Assembly: GCF_030053415.1 (NCBI RefSeq)
Contig: NZ_JASGBJ010000001.1
Span: 1,240,001-1,304,000 of the forward strand
Direction: 5' to 3'
Source: Marinobacter sp. CHS3-4
Lineage (GTDB): Bacteria > Pseudomonadota > Gammaproteobacteria > Pseudomonadales > Oleiphilaceae
DNA: 64,000 bases
Position 1 is the stretch's first letter. Each line of letters starts with the position of its first letter. Shown here one piece after another: positions 41,814 to 50,539 of the stretch. The translations under genes and the position numbers were made by a program. Under the pieces are notes generated by a model. That model was not told where the DNA came from. It ran no database searches and saw only the letters and a list, made by a program, of their open reading frames with translations.

Positions 41814-43195
41814 ACGGCCCGCACGCGTTCCTGGCTCCAGCCCTGGGCGAAATTGATCCGGAAACAGCATTTGTACTGACCGGACGCGGAAAAAATCTCG
41901 CCAGGGGCAATGGTGAGATTCTGGCTGCGGCCACGGTGATAGAGTTCGGTTGTGTTCACGCTGTCAGGTAGCTCTATCCAGGCCACCAGGCCGCCTTTGG
42001 GTCGTGAAAGCCGGGTCTGTTCGGGAAAATGCTGGCTGACCAGATTCACCAGCTGCTGGCTCCTCATGCGGTAGGTTTCCCGCGCCTGGCGCAGGTGCCT
42101 GTCATAGGCGCCCTGGGCCATGATTTCTGCGGTGACCATCTGCGGCAGGGTGGAGCCAGACACCTGCTGAATGAACTTCTGATGGGTTACCTGTTCCAGA
42201 TAACGGCCGGGCATGATCCAGCCGACCCGCAGCTGCGGGTCGATGGTTTTAGACACCGATGAGCACAGCAATACCCGACCGTCACGATCAAAGGCTTTGA
42301 CGGACTTGGGACGCCGGTCACCGAAGTACAGATCGCCGTAGATGTCGTCTTCGATCATCGGCACATCGTATTTTTCCAGCAGTTCCATCAGTTCCTGCTT
42401 CCGCTCATCAGGGATGATCGAACCCAGCGGGTTGGAAAACGTCGCTACGGATACCAGCGCTTTGATGGGCCATTTCTCCAGCGCCAGTTTTAAGGCTTCG
42501 ATGCCAATACCCGTATCGTGATGGGCGGGTATCTCGATGACTTGAAGGCCGAACGCTTCGGCCATCTGAATCAGGCCGTAATAACACGGCGACTCCACCG
42601 CAATGATATCGCCGGGTTTGGTCAACACTCGTAGTCCAAGAGCCATGGCATTCTGGCAGCCTGCCGTACTGACTATTTCGTCCGGGGATACATGCACGCC
42701 CGCGTCGACTGCACGGCGTGCAATCTGCTGGCGGAATTCCGGCAAGCCCTCCGGAGCATCGTATCCCACGCCAAGAAACTTTCGGGTTCTGGAAAGTCGG
42801 GTAAACGCGCGCTGGACGTTTGAAAGAATGGGGAAGTCCAGCGCCGGAATGGCTGCTGACATGCTCACGCCTTTCTGTCGAGCGGAATCCCGCTGTACCT
42901 CCATGACCAATTCCGATGTGGTTGCGGCCCTGGGCCTCGGCTTCATCTTCACCTGGCGCGGAATCGCGAGCTTGTCGTCCTGGCGATGGGAGACAAAATA
43001 ACCGGACTTAGGGCGGGCCTCTACCCAGCCCCACTGTTCAAGCAAACTGTAGGCGGTAGTGACCGTTGAGATACTCACCTCTTCACGTTTGGCCAGGCGC
43101 CGAACCGAGGGCATCTTATCCCCGGTTTTAAACAGTCCTTCCTGAATCTGCTGGCTGAGTGAGTCCGCCAGTTGTGCATACAGATTGGTTTCCAT
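41777..43195 (-). CDS. MocR-type regulator (GntR HTH fused to aminotransferase fold)
   Basis: 472 residues. A GntR-type winged helix (residues 1-70: QLADSLSQQIQEGLFKTGDKMPSVRRLAKREEVSISTVTTAYSLLEQ) is linked to a class I aminotransferase domain that binds PLP; the Lys is in LLCSSVSKTIDPQLRVGWI. MocR proteins bind direct or inverted repeats and respond to PLP-amino-acid adducts. It diverges from the DUF1127-LysE pair across four ATCTGT-type repeats, indicating it controls those genes and itself. It overlaps DUF1415 by 37 bases. Confidence 0.93.
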   Translation of the reverse strand: METNLYAQLADSLSQQIQEGLFKTGDKMPSVRRLAKREEVSISTVTTAYSLLEQWGWVEARPKSGYFVSHRQDDKLAIPRQVKMKPRPRAATTSELVMEVQRDSARQKGVSMSAAIPALDFPILSNVQRAFTRLSRTRKFLGVGYDAPEGLPEFRQQIARRAVDAGVHVSPDEIVSTAGCQNAMALGLRVLTKPGDIIAVESPCYYGLIQMAEAFGLQVIEIPAHHDTGIGIEALKLALEKWPIKALVSVATFSNPLGSIIPDERKQELMELLEKYDVPMIEDDIYGDLYFGDRRPKSVKAFDRDGRVLLCSSVSKTIDPQLRVGWIMPGRYLEQVTHQKFIQQVSGSTLPQMVTAEIMAQGAYDRHLRQARETYRMRSQQLVNLVSQHFPEQTRLSRPKGGLVAWIELPDSVNTTELYHRGRSQNLTIAPGEIFSASGQYKCCFRINFAQGWSQERVRAVQTFGEWIRESL

Positions 43196-43205
43196 GAATC
43201 CTCGA

Positions 43206-43290
43206 CCAGTACAGATGAAAGAATTAAGACCATCACAGATGGGGGTTATATGAATCTGTGCTGGTCAAAATACCAAAAAACTGAATCTGT
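43206..43290. promoter_or_regulatory. MocR operator cluster: four ATCTGT/ACAGAT half-sites
   Basis: ACAGAT occurs at 43211-43216 and 43235-43240, and its complement ATCTGT at 43254-43259 and 43285-43290. The outer pair extends further: bases 43206-43216 match the reverse complement of 43254-43264 at 10 of 11 positions. The two ATCTGT copies share TGAATCTGT in direct orientation 31 bases apart. The cluster fills the 157-base gap between divergent mocR and DUF1127 genes, typical of MocR control regions. Confidence 0.6.
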
Positions 43291-43352
43291 AACCATTGCA
43301 AAAAGCCTTTTAGGATGAACAGGCTCATAAACGGAAAGCAAGGAGAAGGCTC

Positions 43353-43631
43353 ATGACAACTGTACGCATTCATTCGTTGACTCACGGCGGCACCACCGGT
43401 GCGGTGAAAGCGGTCATCGTTACCACAGCAATTCAGCTGGCAAAGGTGCGTCGCGTCATTATGTTGCCTTCTATTGTGAGATGGCTGATGAAGCTGCACC
43501 GCAATCATCGCAGCCGCCAACAGCTTGCGCGCCTGGACTCACGCCTGCTGGAAGATATCGGTATCAGTGAGGCCCAGCGACAGGCCTGTCTGCGCAAACC
43601 GCTTTGGAAACTGCAGGGGCCGGGAAGATGA
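43353..43631 (+). CDS. DUF1127 protein
   Basis: 92 residues. A variable N-terminal part (residues 1-50) precedes the DUF1127 motif SRQQLARLDSRLLEDIGISEAQRQACLRKPLWK. In other proteobacteria short DUF1127 proteins affect RNA turnover, phosphate/carbon balance or amino-acid metabolism, but this member is unassigned. The strong AAGGAGAAGG site precedes the ATG. Its TGA overlaps the ATG of the LysE gene (ATGA), so the two are coupled under MocR. Confidence 0.88.
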   Translation: MTTVRIHSLTHGGTTGAVKAVIVTTAIQLAKVRRVIMLPSIVRWLMKLHRNHRSRQQLARLDSRLLEDIGISEAQRQACLRKPLWKLQGPGR

Positions 43632-44245
43632 CCATGGAGATACTATTGAGTGTGTTGCTGTTCGCGCTGGTGTCTACGGCCACTCCCGGCCCGAATAACA
43701 TCATGGTAATGACGTCGGGTATGAATTTTGGGGTTTGGCGAACGTTGCCGCATTACTTGGGGATCTGTATCGGATTCCCTGCGATGGTGTTGGGAGTAAG
43801 CCTTGGCCTGGGGACACTGTTCGAAGCGGTACCGGTAATGCATCAGTTGATCAAGGTTCTGGGAATCAGCTATCTGATGTACCTGGCCTGGCGAATCGCG
43901 ACCACTGCAACGGAAGTAACGCAGGACGATACCAGTCGTCCACTGTCGTTCTGGCAGGCCGCCGCTTTTCAGTGGGTAAACCCGAAAGCCTGGGTTATGG
44001 CGGTGGGGGCACTGGCCACATTCACCACAGTGAGTGGTGAGGTGGTGTACCAAGCCTTCTGGATTGCGGCGGCATTCATGGTGGTGGCCATCCCCAGCGT
44101 CGGCAGCTGGATGCTGGGCGGAGCAGGCCTTCGCAGGTTGTTGCAGAAGCCCGCATACAGGCGCTGGTTCAACTGGATAATGGGATTACTGCTGGCGCTG
44201 TCGGTGATTCCCATGGTGTCAGTGGAACTTGCCGAAGTGCTATGA
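43628..44245 (+). CDS. LysE-family amino-acid exporter
   Basis: 205 residues with six hydrophobic segments and family motifs: FALVSTATPGPNNIMVMTSGMNFG, LGISYLMYLAWRIA and FQWVNPKAWVMAVGAL. It would export an amino acid by antiport. The ATG 43628 overlaps the DUF1127 stop by four bases; an alternative ATG lies two codons later. The divergent MocR regulator, which senses PLP-amino-acid adducts, makes an amino acid or amine the likely cargo. A strong terminator follows. Confidence 0.92.
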   Translation: MTMEILLSVLLFALVSTATPGPNNIMVMTSGMNFGVWRTLPHYLGICIGFPAMVLGVSLGLGTLFEAVPVMHQLIKVLGISYLMYLAWRIATTATEVTQDDTSRPLSFWQAAAFQWVNPKAWVMAVGALATFTTVSGEVVYQAFWIAAAFMVVAIPSVGSWMLGGAGLRRLLQKPAYRRWFNWIMGLLLALSVIPMVSVELAEVL

Positions 44246-44253
44246 AACTGAAT

Positions 44254-44287
44254 AAAAAAAGGCAGCGGTTGAACCGCTGCCTTTTTT
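44254..44287. terminator. Bidirectional intrinsic terminator between lysE and ohr
   Basis: GGCAGCGG (44261-44268) and CCGCTGCC (44274-44281) form the stem, flanked by seven As before and six Ts after. It ends the DUF1127-lysE message and, on the other strand, the ohr message. Confidence 0.9.
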
Positions 44288-44305
44288 GTTGACTGATACT
44301 GCCGC

Positions 44306-44734
44306 TTACTCGACGCGCGTCAGTTTGACATCGATGTTGCCACGGGTGGCATTGGAGTAGGGGCACACTTTGTGCGCTTCCTCAATAAGCTTATCGGCCT
44401 GGGCATCGTCCATGCCTGGCAGCGAGATTTTCAGTTCAACCTCGATGCCGAAACCCTGCGGGATTTTGCCAATGCCCACAACGCCCTCGATCGACGCATC
44501 TTCCGGCATCGGAAGCTTGGCCTCGCCGGCGACGAATTTCATGGCGCCAATGAAACATGCCGAGTATCCCGCGGCAAACAATTGTTCCGGGTTAGTGCCC
44601 TTGCCGCCTGCGCCACCAAGCGCTTGGGGCGTTTTCAGTTCTACGTCCAGAATGCCATCTGATGAAATGGCACGCCCGTCGCGGCCGCCTGTGGCTTCTG
44701 CGGATGCGCGATAGAGAACTTCTTCGATAGCCAT
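44306..44734 (-). CDS. ohr: Organic hydroperoxide reductase Ohr
   Basis: 142 residues of the OsmC/Ohr family. The catalytic cysteines are Cys60 in [14 protein letters not shown] and Cys124 in [16 protein letters not shown]. It reduces organic (fatty-acid) hydroperoxides to alcohols using lipoylated proteins as electron source in the cytoplasm. It lies downstream of ohrR on the same strand, with a palindrome in the 102-base gap that is likely the OhrR operator. Confidence 0.95.
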   Translation of the reverse strand: MAIEEVLYRASAEATGGRDGRAISSDGILDVELKTPQALGGAGGKGTNPEQLFAAGYSACFIGAMKFVAGEAKLPMPEDASIEGVVGIGKIPQGFGIEVELKISLPGMDDAQADKLIEEAHKVCPYSNATRGNIDVKLTRVE

Positions 44735-44764
44735 GGAATTACTCCTTGATCTTGAGTGTGGCGA

Positions 44765-44800
44765 TTAACTTAGCGCACAAAAGGTTGGCGCGCAAGTTAA
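44765..44800 (-). promoter_or_regulatory. OhrR operator upstream of ohr
   Basis: TTAACTTAGCGC at 44765-44776 is mirrored by GCGCAAGTTAA ending at 44800, an interrupted palindrome with only small differences. It is 31 bases upstream of the ohr ATG, where OhrR/MarR dimers usually bind. A related CGCGCAAAC occurs near 45313-45325 upstream of ohrR. Confidence 0.5.
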
Positions 44801-44836
44801 ATTCCAAAATCACACGTTGTGACGAGTCGACAAGCC

Positions 44837-45286
44837 TTACAGGTTTGGCTTCAGGTGACTCCGGAGTTTAATGAGCTGGCGTTTCAGTTCCATCAGGTCG
44901 GGCAGGGACTGCCCGCTGGCTTCCACAATGCACCCGGGAATACCACGTGCTTTGTCTTGAAGGGCTTTGCCTTTGTCAGTCAGGAAAAGCTCGACGACCC
45001 GCTCGTCATCCGTCCGACGCTTTCGGCTCAACAGCCCGTCGGCTTCCAGGCGTTTGAGCAGAGGCGTCACGGAACCTGGGTCCGTCAGTAGCCGCTTGCT
45101 GATGTGGCTGACGGTAATGCCGTCTTCTTCCCATAGCACCAGCATGGCCAGATATTGCGGGTAGGTCAGATCCAGCGCTTTCAGTATGGGTTTATAGGTT
45201 TTGGTCATCATTAGCGACGTGGAATAGAGCGCAAAGCAAAGTTGATTATCCAGCAATAGCTCTGAGCAGGAAGAGTCGTCGGCCAT
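44837..45286 (-). CDS. ohrR: MarR-family peroxide-sensing repressor OhrR
   Basis: 149 residues. The reactive cysteine of OhrR is Cys17 in LDNQLCFALYSTSLMM, the context seen in OhrR of Bacillus and Xanthomonas. The winged helix follows (VSHISKRLLTDPGSVTPLLKRLEADGLLSRKRR, then DERVVELFLTDKG). Oxidation of the Cys by organic peroxide releases DNA and turns on ohr. The gene lies directly upstream of ohr on the same strand and diverges from the sirtuin gene. Confidence 0.93.
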   Translation of the reverse strand: MADDSSCSELLLDNQLCFALYSTSLMMTKTYKPILKALDLTYPQYLAMLVLWEEDGITVSHISKRLLTDPGSVTPLLKRLEADGLLSRKRRTDDERVVELFLTDKGKALQDKARGIPGCIVEASGQSLPDLMELKRQLIKLRSHLKPNL

Positions 45287-45437
45287 GAAATACTCCGTTC
45301 TGACGGCAATAAAAACCGTCGCGCAAACATTTAGTGCTCAATTTTAAGACCACAACCGGGTAAATGGCCAGAATCAACATTGGCACAGCCGATCACTGAC
45401 CCTAAAGTAGAGGGGTCATTCATAAGAAGTGCGATTC

Positions 45438-46328
45438 ATGTCAGCGATTCGAAATCCTACCAAAGGCGTTGTCATGCCTGGCTGCGAGCGTCCGCTGGAA
45501 GCTCATGACCCACAGGAGGCTGGCGAGCGACTGGCAGACTTCATCCACCGTAATCCACGCCTGATGATTCTGACCGGGGCGGGCGTCAGTACCGGATCGG
45601 GCATTCCGGATTATCGTGACGGCGAAGGCAGTTGGAAGCGGAAACCGCCGGTTCAGCATGACGAGTTCATGTCCAGCCTGCACGCGCGGCGGCGGTACTG
45701 GGGACGAAGCCTGATTGGTTGGCCGGTGATACGCAACGCCACGCCAAACCCGTCTCACGGTTACATTGCGGAGCTTGAGAAGCGCGGTCACAGCCGCTTG
45801 CTGGTCACCCAGAACGTGGATCGACTTCACCAGAAAGCGGGCAGTTCGCTGGCAATGGATCTGCATGGTAGGGCAGACGAGGTGATCTGCATGAGCTGCG
45901 GTGAGCGGTCCAGAAGGGATCAAGTGCACGATCGCTGCGCGCAACTGAATCCCGGGTTTGGCGATTACTCCGTGGCCGTTGCCCCTGACGGTGATGCCGA
46001 TCTTGAACTGGATTTTGATCGTTTCGAGGTAGCCGATTGTGAACATTGTGGCGGCATCCTGAAGCCAGACGTGGTGTTTTTCGGAGATTATGTCCCGAAG
46101 CAGAGAGTCTACTCGGCCCTGGACGCGCTGAAAGACAGTGACGGCCTGCTGGTCATCGGGTCATCGCTGATGGTTTATTCCGGCTTCCGTTTCTGCCGTT
46201 ACGCCACCGAATGGTCGCGGCCCATGGTAACGTTGAATCTGGGCCGCACACGGGCGGATTCGCTGGTGGACCTGAAACTCAATGCCTCGATCGACGCTAC
46301 TCTGGAGCGCGCTCTTAGCCTGCTTTGA
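45438..46328 (+). CDS. NAD-dependent protein deacylase, sirtuin class II (SIRT4-like)
   Basis: 296 residues. The NAD site is MILTGAGVSTGSGIPDYRDGEGSW; the catalytic His is in MDLHGRADEV; the structural zinc is held by CMSC and CEHC pairs; VTQNVDRLHQKAG and GILKPDVVFFGDYVP complete the fold. The spacing and the RYWGRS..GWP segment resemble SIRT4-type class II sirtuins, which may remove acyl groups other than acetyl. ATG 45438 is taken; a GTG three codons upstream is possible and neither has a strong ribosome site. It diverges from ohrR. Confidence 0.92.
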   Translation: MSAIRNPTKGVVMPGCERPLEAHDPQEAGERLADFIHRNPRLMILTGAGVSTGSGIPDYRDGEGSWKRKPPVQHDEFMSSLHARRRYWGRSLIGWPVIRNATPNPSHGYIAELEKRGHSRLLVTQNVDRLHQKAGSSLAMDLHGRADEVICMSCGERSRRDQVHDRCAQLNPGFGDYSVAVAPDGDADLELDFDRFEVADCEHCGGILKPDVVFFGDYVPKQRVYSALDALKDSDGLLVIGSSLMVYSGFRFCRYATEWSRPMVTLNLGRTRADSLVDLKLNASIDATLERALSLL

Positions 46329-46396
46329 TACTACGTTGGTCGGGTCTTCGGCATCTACCTATGGGGTTGAGTGCTGATTTTCATTAGCTTGCTAAA

Positions 46397-47137
46397 ATGA
46401 CGAACGCCACTTACCCCTATCAGTTGAGCGCCCGAAAGGTGCGCGCCGAGTTCATTCGGCTTTTGCCCATCTCGCTTTTCGTGGTGGCGTTTGGTGCTGC
46501 CTTTGGCCTGGCAGCCGTCCAGAAAGGATTGGAGCCTCTTCAGGCTATCCTGATGAGCACCACGGTGTTTGCAGGTGCCTCCCAGTTTGCGGCCGTTGAT
46601 ATGTGGGGCAGCGAAGTCTCCCTGATTCCACTGATCGCTGTGGTCTTCGCCATCAATTCACGCCATTTGCTGATGGGTGCGTCCCTGTATCCCATGTTGA
46701 GGGATCTGTCGCCCGGTCGTCGCTACAGTCTGTTGCTTCTACTCACGGATGCCAACTGGGCGGTGTCTGCTCAGGAATATCAGAGCGGTAAACGAAATCT
46801 GGAAGTCATCCTTGGTGGTGGCCTGGTTCTCTGGGTGGCCTGGATATTCGGTACCTGGCTGGGGGTTTATTTTGGCGGCCTGCTGCAGAATCCCAAGACT
46901 CTGGGGCTGGATATGGTGCTCGGTTGCTTCCTGCTGGCCATGGCGCTGGGGGGCAAGAAATCCCCTAGAATCCTGGTAGCCTGTTCCATCGCTGCGCTGT
47001 CTTCATTGGCCGCCTGGAAGTGGCTGCCACCCAATACTCACGTGGTCGTCGGCGCCCTCGCTGGTGGCGCTATTGGTTTTTTCTGGCTGGATAAGAAATC
47101 TGAACGCGCCAGCCCGGATGAGGAGGGGGCGGCATGA
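46397..47137 (+). CDS. azlC: Branched-chain amino-acid exporter subunit AzlC
   Basis: 246 residues, several hydrophobic helices, with AzlC motifs: PISLFVVAFGAAFGLAAVQKG, TVFAGASQFAAVDMW, AINSRHLLMGASLYPML and LLLTDANWAVSAQEY. With AzlD it exports valine or other branched-chain amino acids, or analogues, through the inner membrane. The final four bases overlap the azlD start (ATGA), so the pair is coupled. Confidence 0.92.
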   Translation: MTNATYPYQLSARKVRAEFIRLLPISLFVVAFGAAFGLAAVQKGLEPLQAILMSTTVFAGASQFAAVDMWGSEVSLIPLIAVVFAINSRHLLMGASLYPMLRDLSPGRRYSLLLLLTDANWAVSAQEYQSGKRNLEVILGGGLVLWVAWIFGTWLGVYFGGLLQNPKTLGLDMVLGCFLLAMALGGKKSPRILVACSIAALSSLAAWKWLPPNTHVVVGALAGGAIGFFWLDKKSERASPDEEGAA

Positions 47138-47442
47138 GCGTTGAAACGACGACTCTGGGCATTCTTGCACTGATCGCGGTGATTACCCTGGTGACTGTGG
47201 TAACGCGGTTCGGTGGCGTCTTCCTGATGTCTTTCGTGACCATAAATCCCCGCATCGAAAGCTTTATCAACACCATGGCCAGTTCGGTGTTGATCGCCAT
47301 CATTGTACCCATGGCTTTCAGTGGCGATGCCGGGTCAGTGGCGGCTTTGTCAGTCACGGCTGTCATCATGCTCGCAACACGAAAGCCCCTGCCCGCTATT
47401 GCCGCCGGTATCGCAGCTGCTGGGTTAGTGCGCTACTTGTGA
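47134..47442 (+). CDS. azlD: Branched-chain amino-acid exporter subunit AzlD
   Basis: 102 residues, three or four hydrophobic helices, with the AzlD pattern GILALIAVITLVTVVTRFGGVFLM, PRIESFINTMASSVLIAIIVPMAF and MLATRKPLPAIAAGIAAAGLVRYL. It is the small partner of AzlC. The last ten bases overlap the end of the convergent DUF3750 gene. Confidence 0.92.
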   Translation: MSVETTTLGILALIAVITLVTVVTRFGGVFLMSFVTINPRIESFINTMASSVLIAIIVPMAFSGDAGSVAALSVTAVIMLATRKPLPAIAAGIAAAGLVRYL

Positions 47443-48206
47443 CTGACATCCGGCATCGGATTAGCATTTCTCAGTGCCAGTTCTCCTACGCCCGGTAATT
47501 TGATGCCCAGAGCGGCTGGATTCACGCCCAGAGACAGACCCAGAATGTTGAGTTCAACGCCTTCTCTGACGCCTGCCAGAAGTCCCAGGTAACCGCCCAG
47601 AGAAAGCTGATAGCCAGCGCCACCGGGAACTTCTGCAACAAAATCGTCACCCAGGTAATCCTTGCCGATTGCGTGATTGGGCAGGGCCACATCCATTTCC
47701 GGTATTTGTCGAATCACCCAGGCAATAAAGGTGTTGCTGTTAGGCCCGGGCCAAGCTTTGTAGGTGGTCGGATAAGGATAGCGCGAAATGACGTCATCCA
47801 GTTGTTCGATGATCTTTTCGGCCCGTTCTCCACGAAAATCAGCGATCAGGTCTGGTTTCGATCCGTACCAGGCACGGTCGGGCTCGCCGGGCCGGGATTG
47901 AACAACGTAGTGTCGCCACCCGGTTACCTGATGGACGTAATATTGGTTCGCACCGGCTTCCTTGGTGCTGATCCATGTATGAACGGCGAAGTACCCTCGC
48001 CAACTGTAGGCTCGTGCGCCGTATACCTGCACAACGGCGCCGGTTTCCTGGGCTGGTTTGGGCGCTATGCCGGCGCTGGATCGGTCTGCAGTACGCCAGC
48101 TGGATGAATCCTGAAAGCCTGCACAGGCGGCCAGGAAAAGAGGGCCGGACAGCAGCAGAACGAGCATCATGGCGAAACCGGCGAAACACCGTTTGAGCTT
48201 CTTCAT
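47433..48206 (-). CDS. DUF3750 lipoprotein
   Basis: 257 residues. The signal sequence ends in a lipobox (GPLFLAACAGF). The body matches DUF3750: VVQVYGARAYSWRGYFAVHTWIST, VTGWRHYVVQSRPGEPD, YPYPTTYKAWPGPNSNTFIAWVIRQIPEMDV, and HAIGKDYLGDDFVAEVPGGAGYQLSLGG. The function is unknown; the WPGPNSNTF motif with a conserved His earlier suggests a possible papain-like or amidase-like core, but that is a guess. It is convergent with azlCD. Confidence 0.88.
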   Translation of the reverse strand: MKKLKRCFAGFAMMLVLLLSGPLFLAACAGFQDSSSWRTADRSSAGIAPKPAQETGAVVQVYGARAYSWRGYFAVHTWISTKEAGANQYYVHQVTGWRHYVVQSRPGEPDRAWYGSKPDLIADFRGERAEKIIEQLDDVISRYPYPTTYKAWPGPNSNTFIAWVIRQIPEMDVALPNHAIGKDYLGDDFVAEVPGGAGYQLSLGGYLGLLAGVREGVELNILGLSLGVNPAALGIKLPGVGELALRNANPMPDVSHK

Positions 48207-48378
48207 AGTGGGAATACGTTCGAAAGGTTTGGAAAGAAATACGACACCGGAAACCTCAGAGTTCAGGGGTTGGGGAAAGTTCCCTGGCTGTTTGATGGAT
48301 CTCGGTTACTAGGTTACGTTGAAATGATCGGTAACCGGACGGTATCCGGTTCAACGCGGCCCTGGTAACGGAGGTGTT

Positions 48379-48594
48379 ATGTCTGATCATCATGTTTATA
48401 AGAAAGTAGAAGTGGTTGGCTCCTCGAAAACGAGCATTGAGGACGCCATCGAAAACGCGATCTCCGAATGCAGCAAAAACCTGCGCAACATCGAATGGTT
48501 CGAAGTGCAGGAAACCCGGGGCCACGTCGTCGACGGCAAAGTCGGGCATTACCAGGTCGTGCTCAAGATTGGCTTCAGAATCGAAGGAAGCTGA
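48379..48594 (+). CDS. Dodecin (flavin-binding storage protein)
   Basis: 71 residues, the dodecin length. The sequence DHHVYKKVEVVGSSKTSIED, IEWFEVQETRGHV and YQVVLKIGFRIEG matches dodecins; Trp40 stacks on the flavin isoalloxazine in this family. Twelve subunits form a hollow shell that binds FMN or FAD dimers, buffering flavin. A GGAGGTG site precedes the ATG. It is isolated between DUF3750 and the hypothetical membrane protein. Confidence 0.94.
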   Translation: MSDHHVYKKVEVVGSSKTSIEDAIENAISECSKNLRNIEWFEVQETRGHVVDGKVGHYQVVLKIGFRIEGS

Positions 48595-48646
48595 TATCCG
48601 GGGATCTGCAGCATTATGGCATTCATAATCTGATCCTCGCCTGTGT

Positions 48647-49306
48647 TCAGCGCGAGGTCAGCATCCGCTCCCGGATTACTACAACTAGTTGGTCCAGCAT
48701 ATCCTTCGCATCTGTTTCATAGAGGGCGTGGCACTTGTCGTGGTGGATTCTTCGATCGTGGTCCGATGGCGGAGCCTCTTTCATCAAATCCAGGTATTGG
48801 CACGCGGATAAGTGAGCTTTGATTTCAGTGTCGATCAGTTGAGTCACAAGTTTATCCACCGCTTCAAAACAGAAAGGTCGGTAACGGTTGAGCAGGGAGC
48901 GGGCTTCGAGCGCTGCGTTCCTTGCGTCTCGCCGATGCTCACCAACGGCTTCCCCGGATTCGATAGCCCGCAGAAAGACGCCCAGCCGATCATGAAGAAG
49001 CCAGACCTGGGGCCAGAGTTGCTGGTATGCTTCTTTTTCCAACAAATAGCTCGCTGTTTCAGCTTTTGACGATTTGGCGGTAGAGCCTGGCTGATTCGGT
49101 TCGTTGAACTGCCTAATGCGAAAGTCGTCCATTTCGCGACCCAGAATACCGACCCGTTGTCGCAGAGATTCTGCTTCCTGTTTTGCGCGCTGTTTGATGC
49201 CATTGGAAAGCGCCAGCGCAATCAGCGCGACAAGCAAGGCCAGTCCGGAAAGCCAGACAGGAAGATTGAGCGTGAATAGCCAGTCCAGGAGTGAATCCGC
49301 ATCCAT
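48647..49306 (-). CDS. Hypothetical membrane-anchored helical protein
   Basis: 219 residues of no recognised family. One N-terminal helix (about 14-35, NLPVWLSGLALLVALIALALS) anchors it, followed by a coiled coil (GIKQRAKQEAESLRQRVGILGREMDD) and a helical body (LLEKEAYQQLWPQVWLLHDRL, RNAALEARSLLNRYRPFCFEAVDKLVTQLIDTEIK). Predominantly cytoplasmic by charge. GAGGAG lies nine bases before the ATG. It sits 49 bases downstream of the FemAB-like gene on the same strand and may share its transcript. Confidence 0.7.
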   Translation of the reverse strand: MDADSLLDWLFTLNLPVWLSGLALLVALIALALSNGIKQRAKQEAESLRQRVGILGREMDDFRIRQFNEPNQPGSTAKSSKAETASYLLEKEAYQQLWPQVWLLHDRLGVFLRAIESGEAVGEHRRDARNAALEARSLLNRYRPFCFEAVDKLVTQLIDTEIKAHLSACQYLDLMKEAPPSDHDRRIHHDKCHALYETDAKDMLDQLVVVIRERMLTSR

Positions 49307-49354
49307 AGCATATGCTCCTCAGTGAAAGTCCGTTCTCGATTTTCAGTATAGAGG

Positions 49355-50539
49355 CTAACCGTCCGTCGCTTGCTTGAATGGCAAGACAGAATAGGCCTCG
49401 TCAAAATAGTTCTGGACCTGCTTTGCTTCGTCCTGCGTAAAGGCTTCGATGGCCTCCCGAAAACCGGGGTGGGCAATGCCATGCCATGAATGGGTAATCG
49501 CCGGTTCAAAACCACGAATGAGTTTGTGTTCGCCCTGAGCACCCGCATCAAAGCGTGACAGTCCTCGTTCTATCGCCAATTCGATGCCCTGGTAATAGCA
49601 GGTTTCGAAATGCAGAAAGTTGTACTCATCCAGACATCCCCAATAGCGCCCATACAGCGTATTTTCCCCGCTCATGAACAGTGCCCCGGCAATCATTCGT
49701 CCGTCTTGAACCGCCATTATCAGGCTCAGATGTTCCGGCAGTCGCTCCCGTAGCTGTTCGAAGAATGCCTTGTTGAGATAGGGCCGTTGGCCCCGCTTGA
49801 GATAGGTGGCCTGGTAAAAAATATAGAAGGTCGACAACACCGAGTCGGATATATCCCGGCCGTGGTATCTGACAAAGGTGATTCCCTGTTCCACCACCTG
49901 TTTTCGCTCCTTGCGAATGGCTTTGCGCTTGCGGGACGTCAATTCCCCCAGAAAGTCATCGAAGTTCTGGTAGTCACGATTTTGCCAGTGAAACTGACAG
50001 CCAATTCGGTGCAGTTCAGAGTCCTGGCTCAGCAAGGCCTGATCAGCTTCGTCTGGAAACAGCAGGTGCCACGACTGAACGTTCAGCTCCTCGATTAGAT
50101 CGTTGAGCAAATCGGGAATGTCACCGGGCGCTAGCTTGTTCCTCACTTCAGGAGTGATCAGCAGTCTGGGCCCACGAGACGGCGTGAACGGCACCGCAAT
50201 CAGCAGTTTTGGATAGTAATGAATGCCATAGCGCTGAAAAGCTTCGGCCCAGGCAAAATCGAACACGTACTCGCCCATGGAGTGTGACTTCAGATAGCCG
50301 GGCGCAACGCCCACAATGCTGTCGCCGGACTTTATGACCAGATGCTGCGGTTGCCACCCTGTTTCCGGCGTGGTGCAGCCGGTGTCCTCCAGAGCTTCAA
50401 AAAACTCGAAGCGAAGAAAGGGGTTGCCCCTGCCCGCCAGTGCTTCCCATTGTTCCTGCCCGATGTCTGTTATGGACTCGCAGGTCGAGATGGTGAGGGA
50501 GGGGGCGTCAGAAAGTTCTGGATGGTCCGTGTCCGGCAT
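49355..50539 (-). CDS. GNAT-superfamily acyltransferase, FemAB-like (pfam04339 type)
   Basis: 394 residues matching the peptidoglycan-biosynthesis-like GNAT family: WEALAGRGNPFLRFEFFEALEDTG, GYLKSHSMGEYVFDFAWAEAFQRYGIHYYPKLLIAVPFTP, SRKRKAIRKERKQV, YLKRGQRPYLNKAFF, and RYWGCLDEYNFLHFETCYYQGIELAIERGL near the C-terminus. Such proteins resemble Fem transferases, but the acceptor is unknown. ATG 50539 has AGGA seven bases upstream; an extra 32 in-frame codons upstream are not family-like. It diverges from the two-component system. Confidence 0.9.
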   Translation of the reverse strand: MPDTDHPELSDAPSLTISTCESITDIGQEQWEALAGRGNPFLRFEFFEALEDTGCTTPETGWQPQHLVIKSGDSIVGVAPGYLKSHSMGEYVFDFAWAEAFQRYGIHYYPKLLIAVPFTPSRGPRLLITPEVRNKLAPGDIPDLLNDLIEELNVQSWHLLFPDEADQALLSQDSELHRIGCQFHWQNRDYQNFDDFLGELTSRKRKAIRKERKQVVEQGITFVRYHGRDISDSVLSTFYIFYQATYLKRGQRPYLNKAFFEQLRERLPEHLSLIMAVQDGRMIAGALFMSGENTLYGRYWGCLDEYNFLHFETCYYQGIELAIERGLSRFDAGAQGEHKLIRGFEPAITHSWHGIAHPGFREAIEAFTQDEAKQVQNYFDEAYSVLPFKQATDG

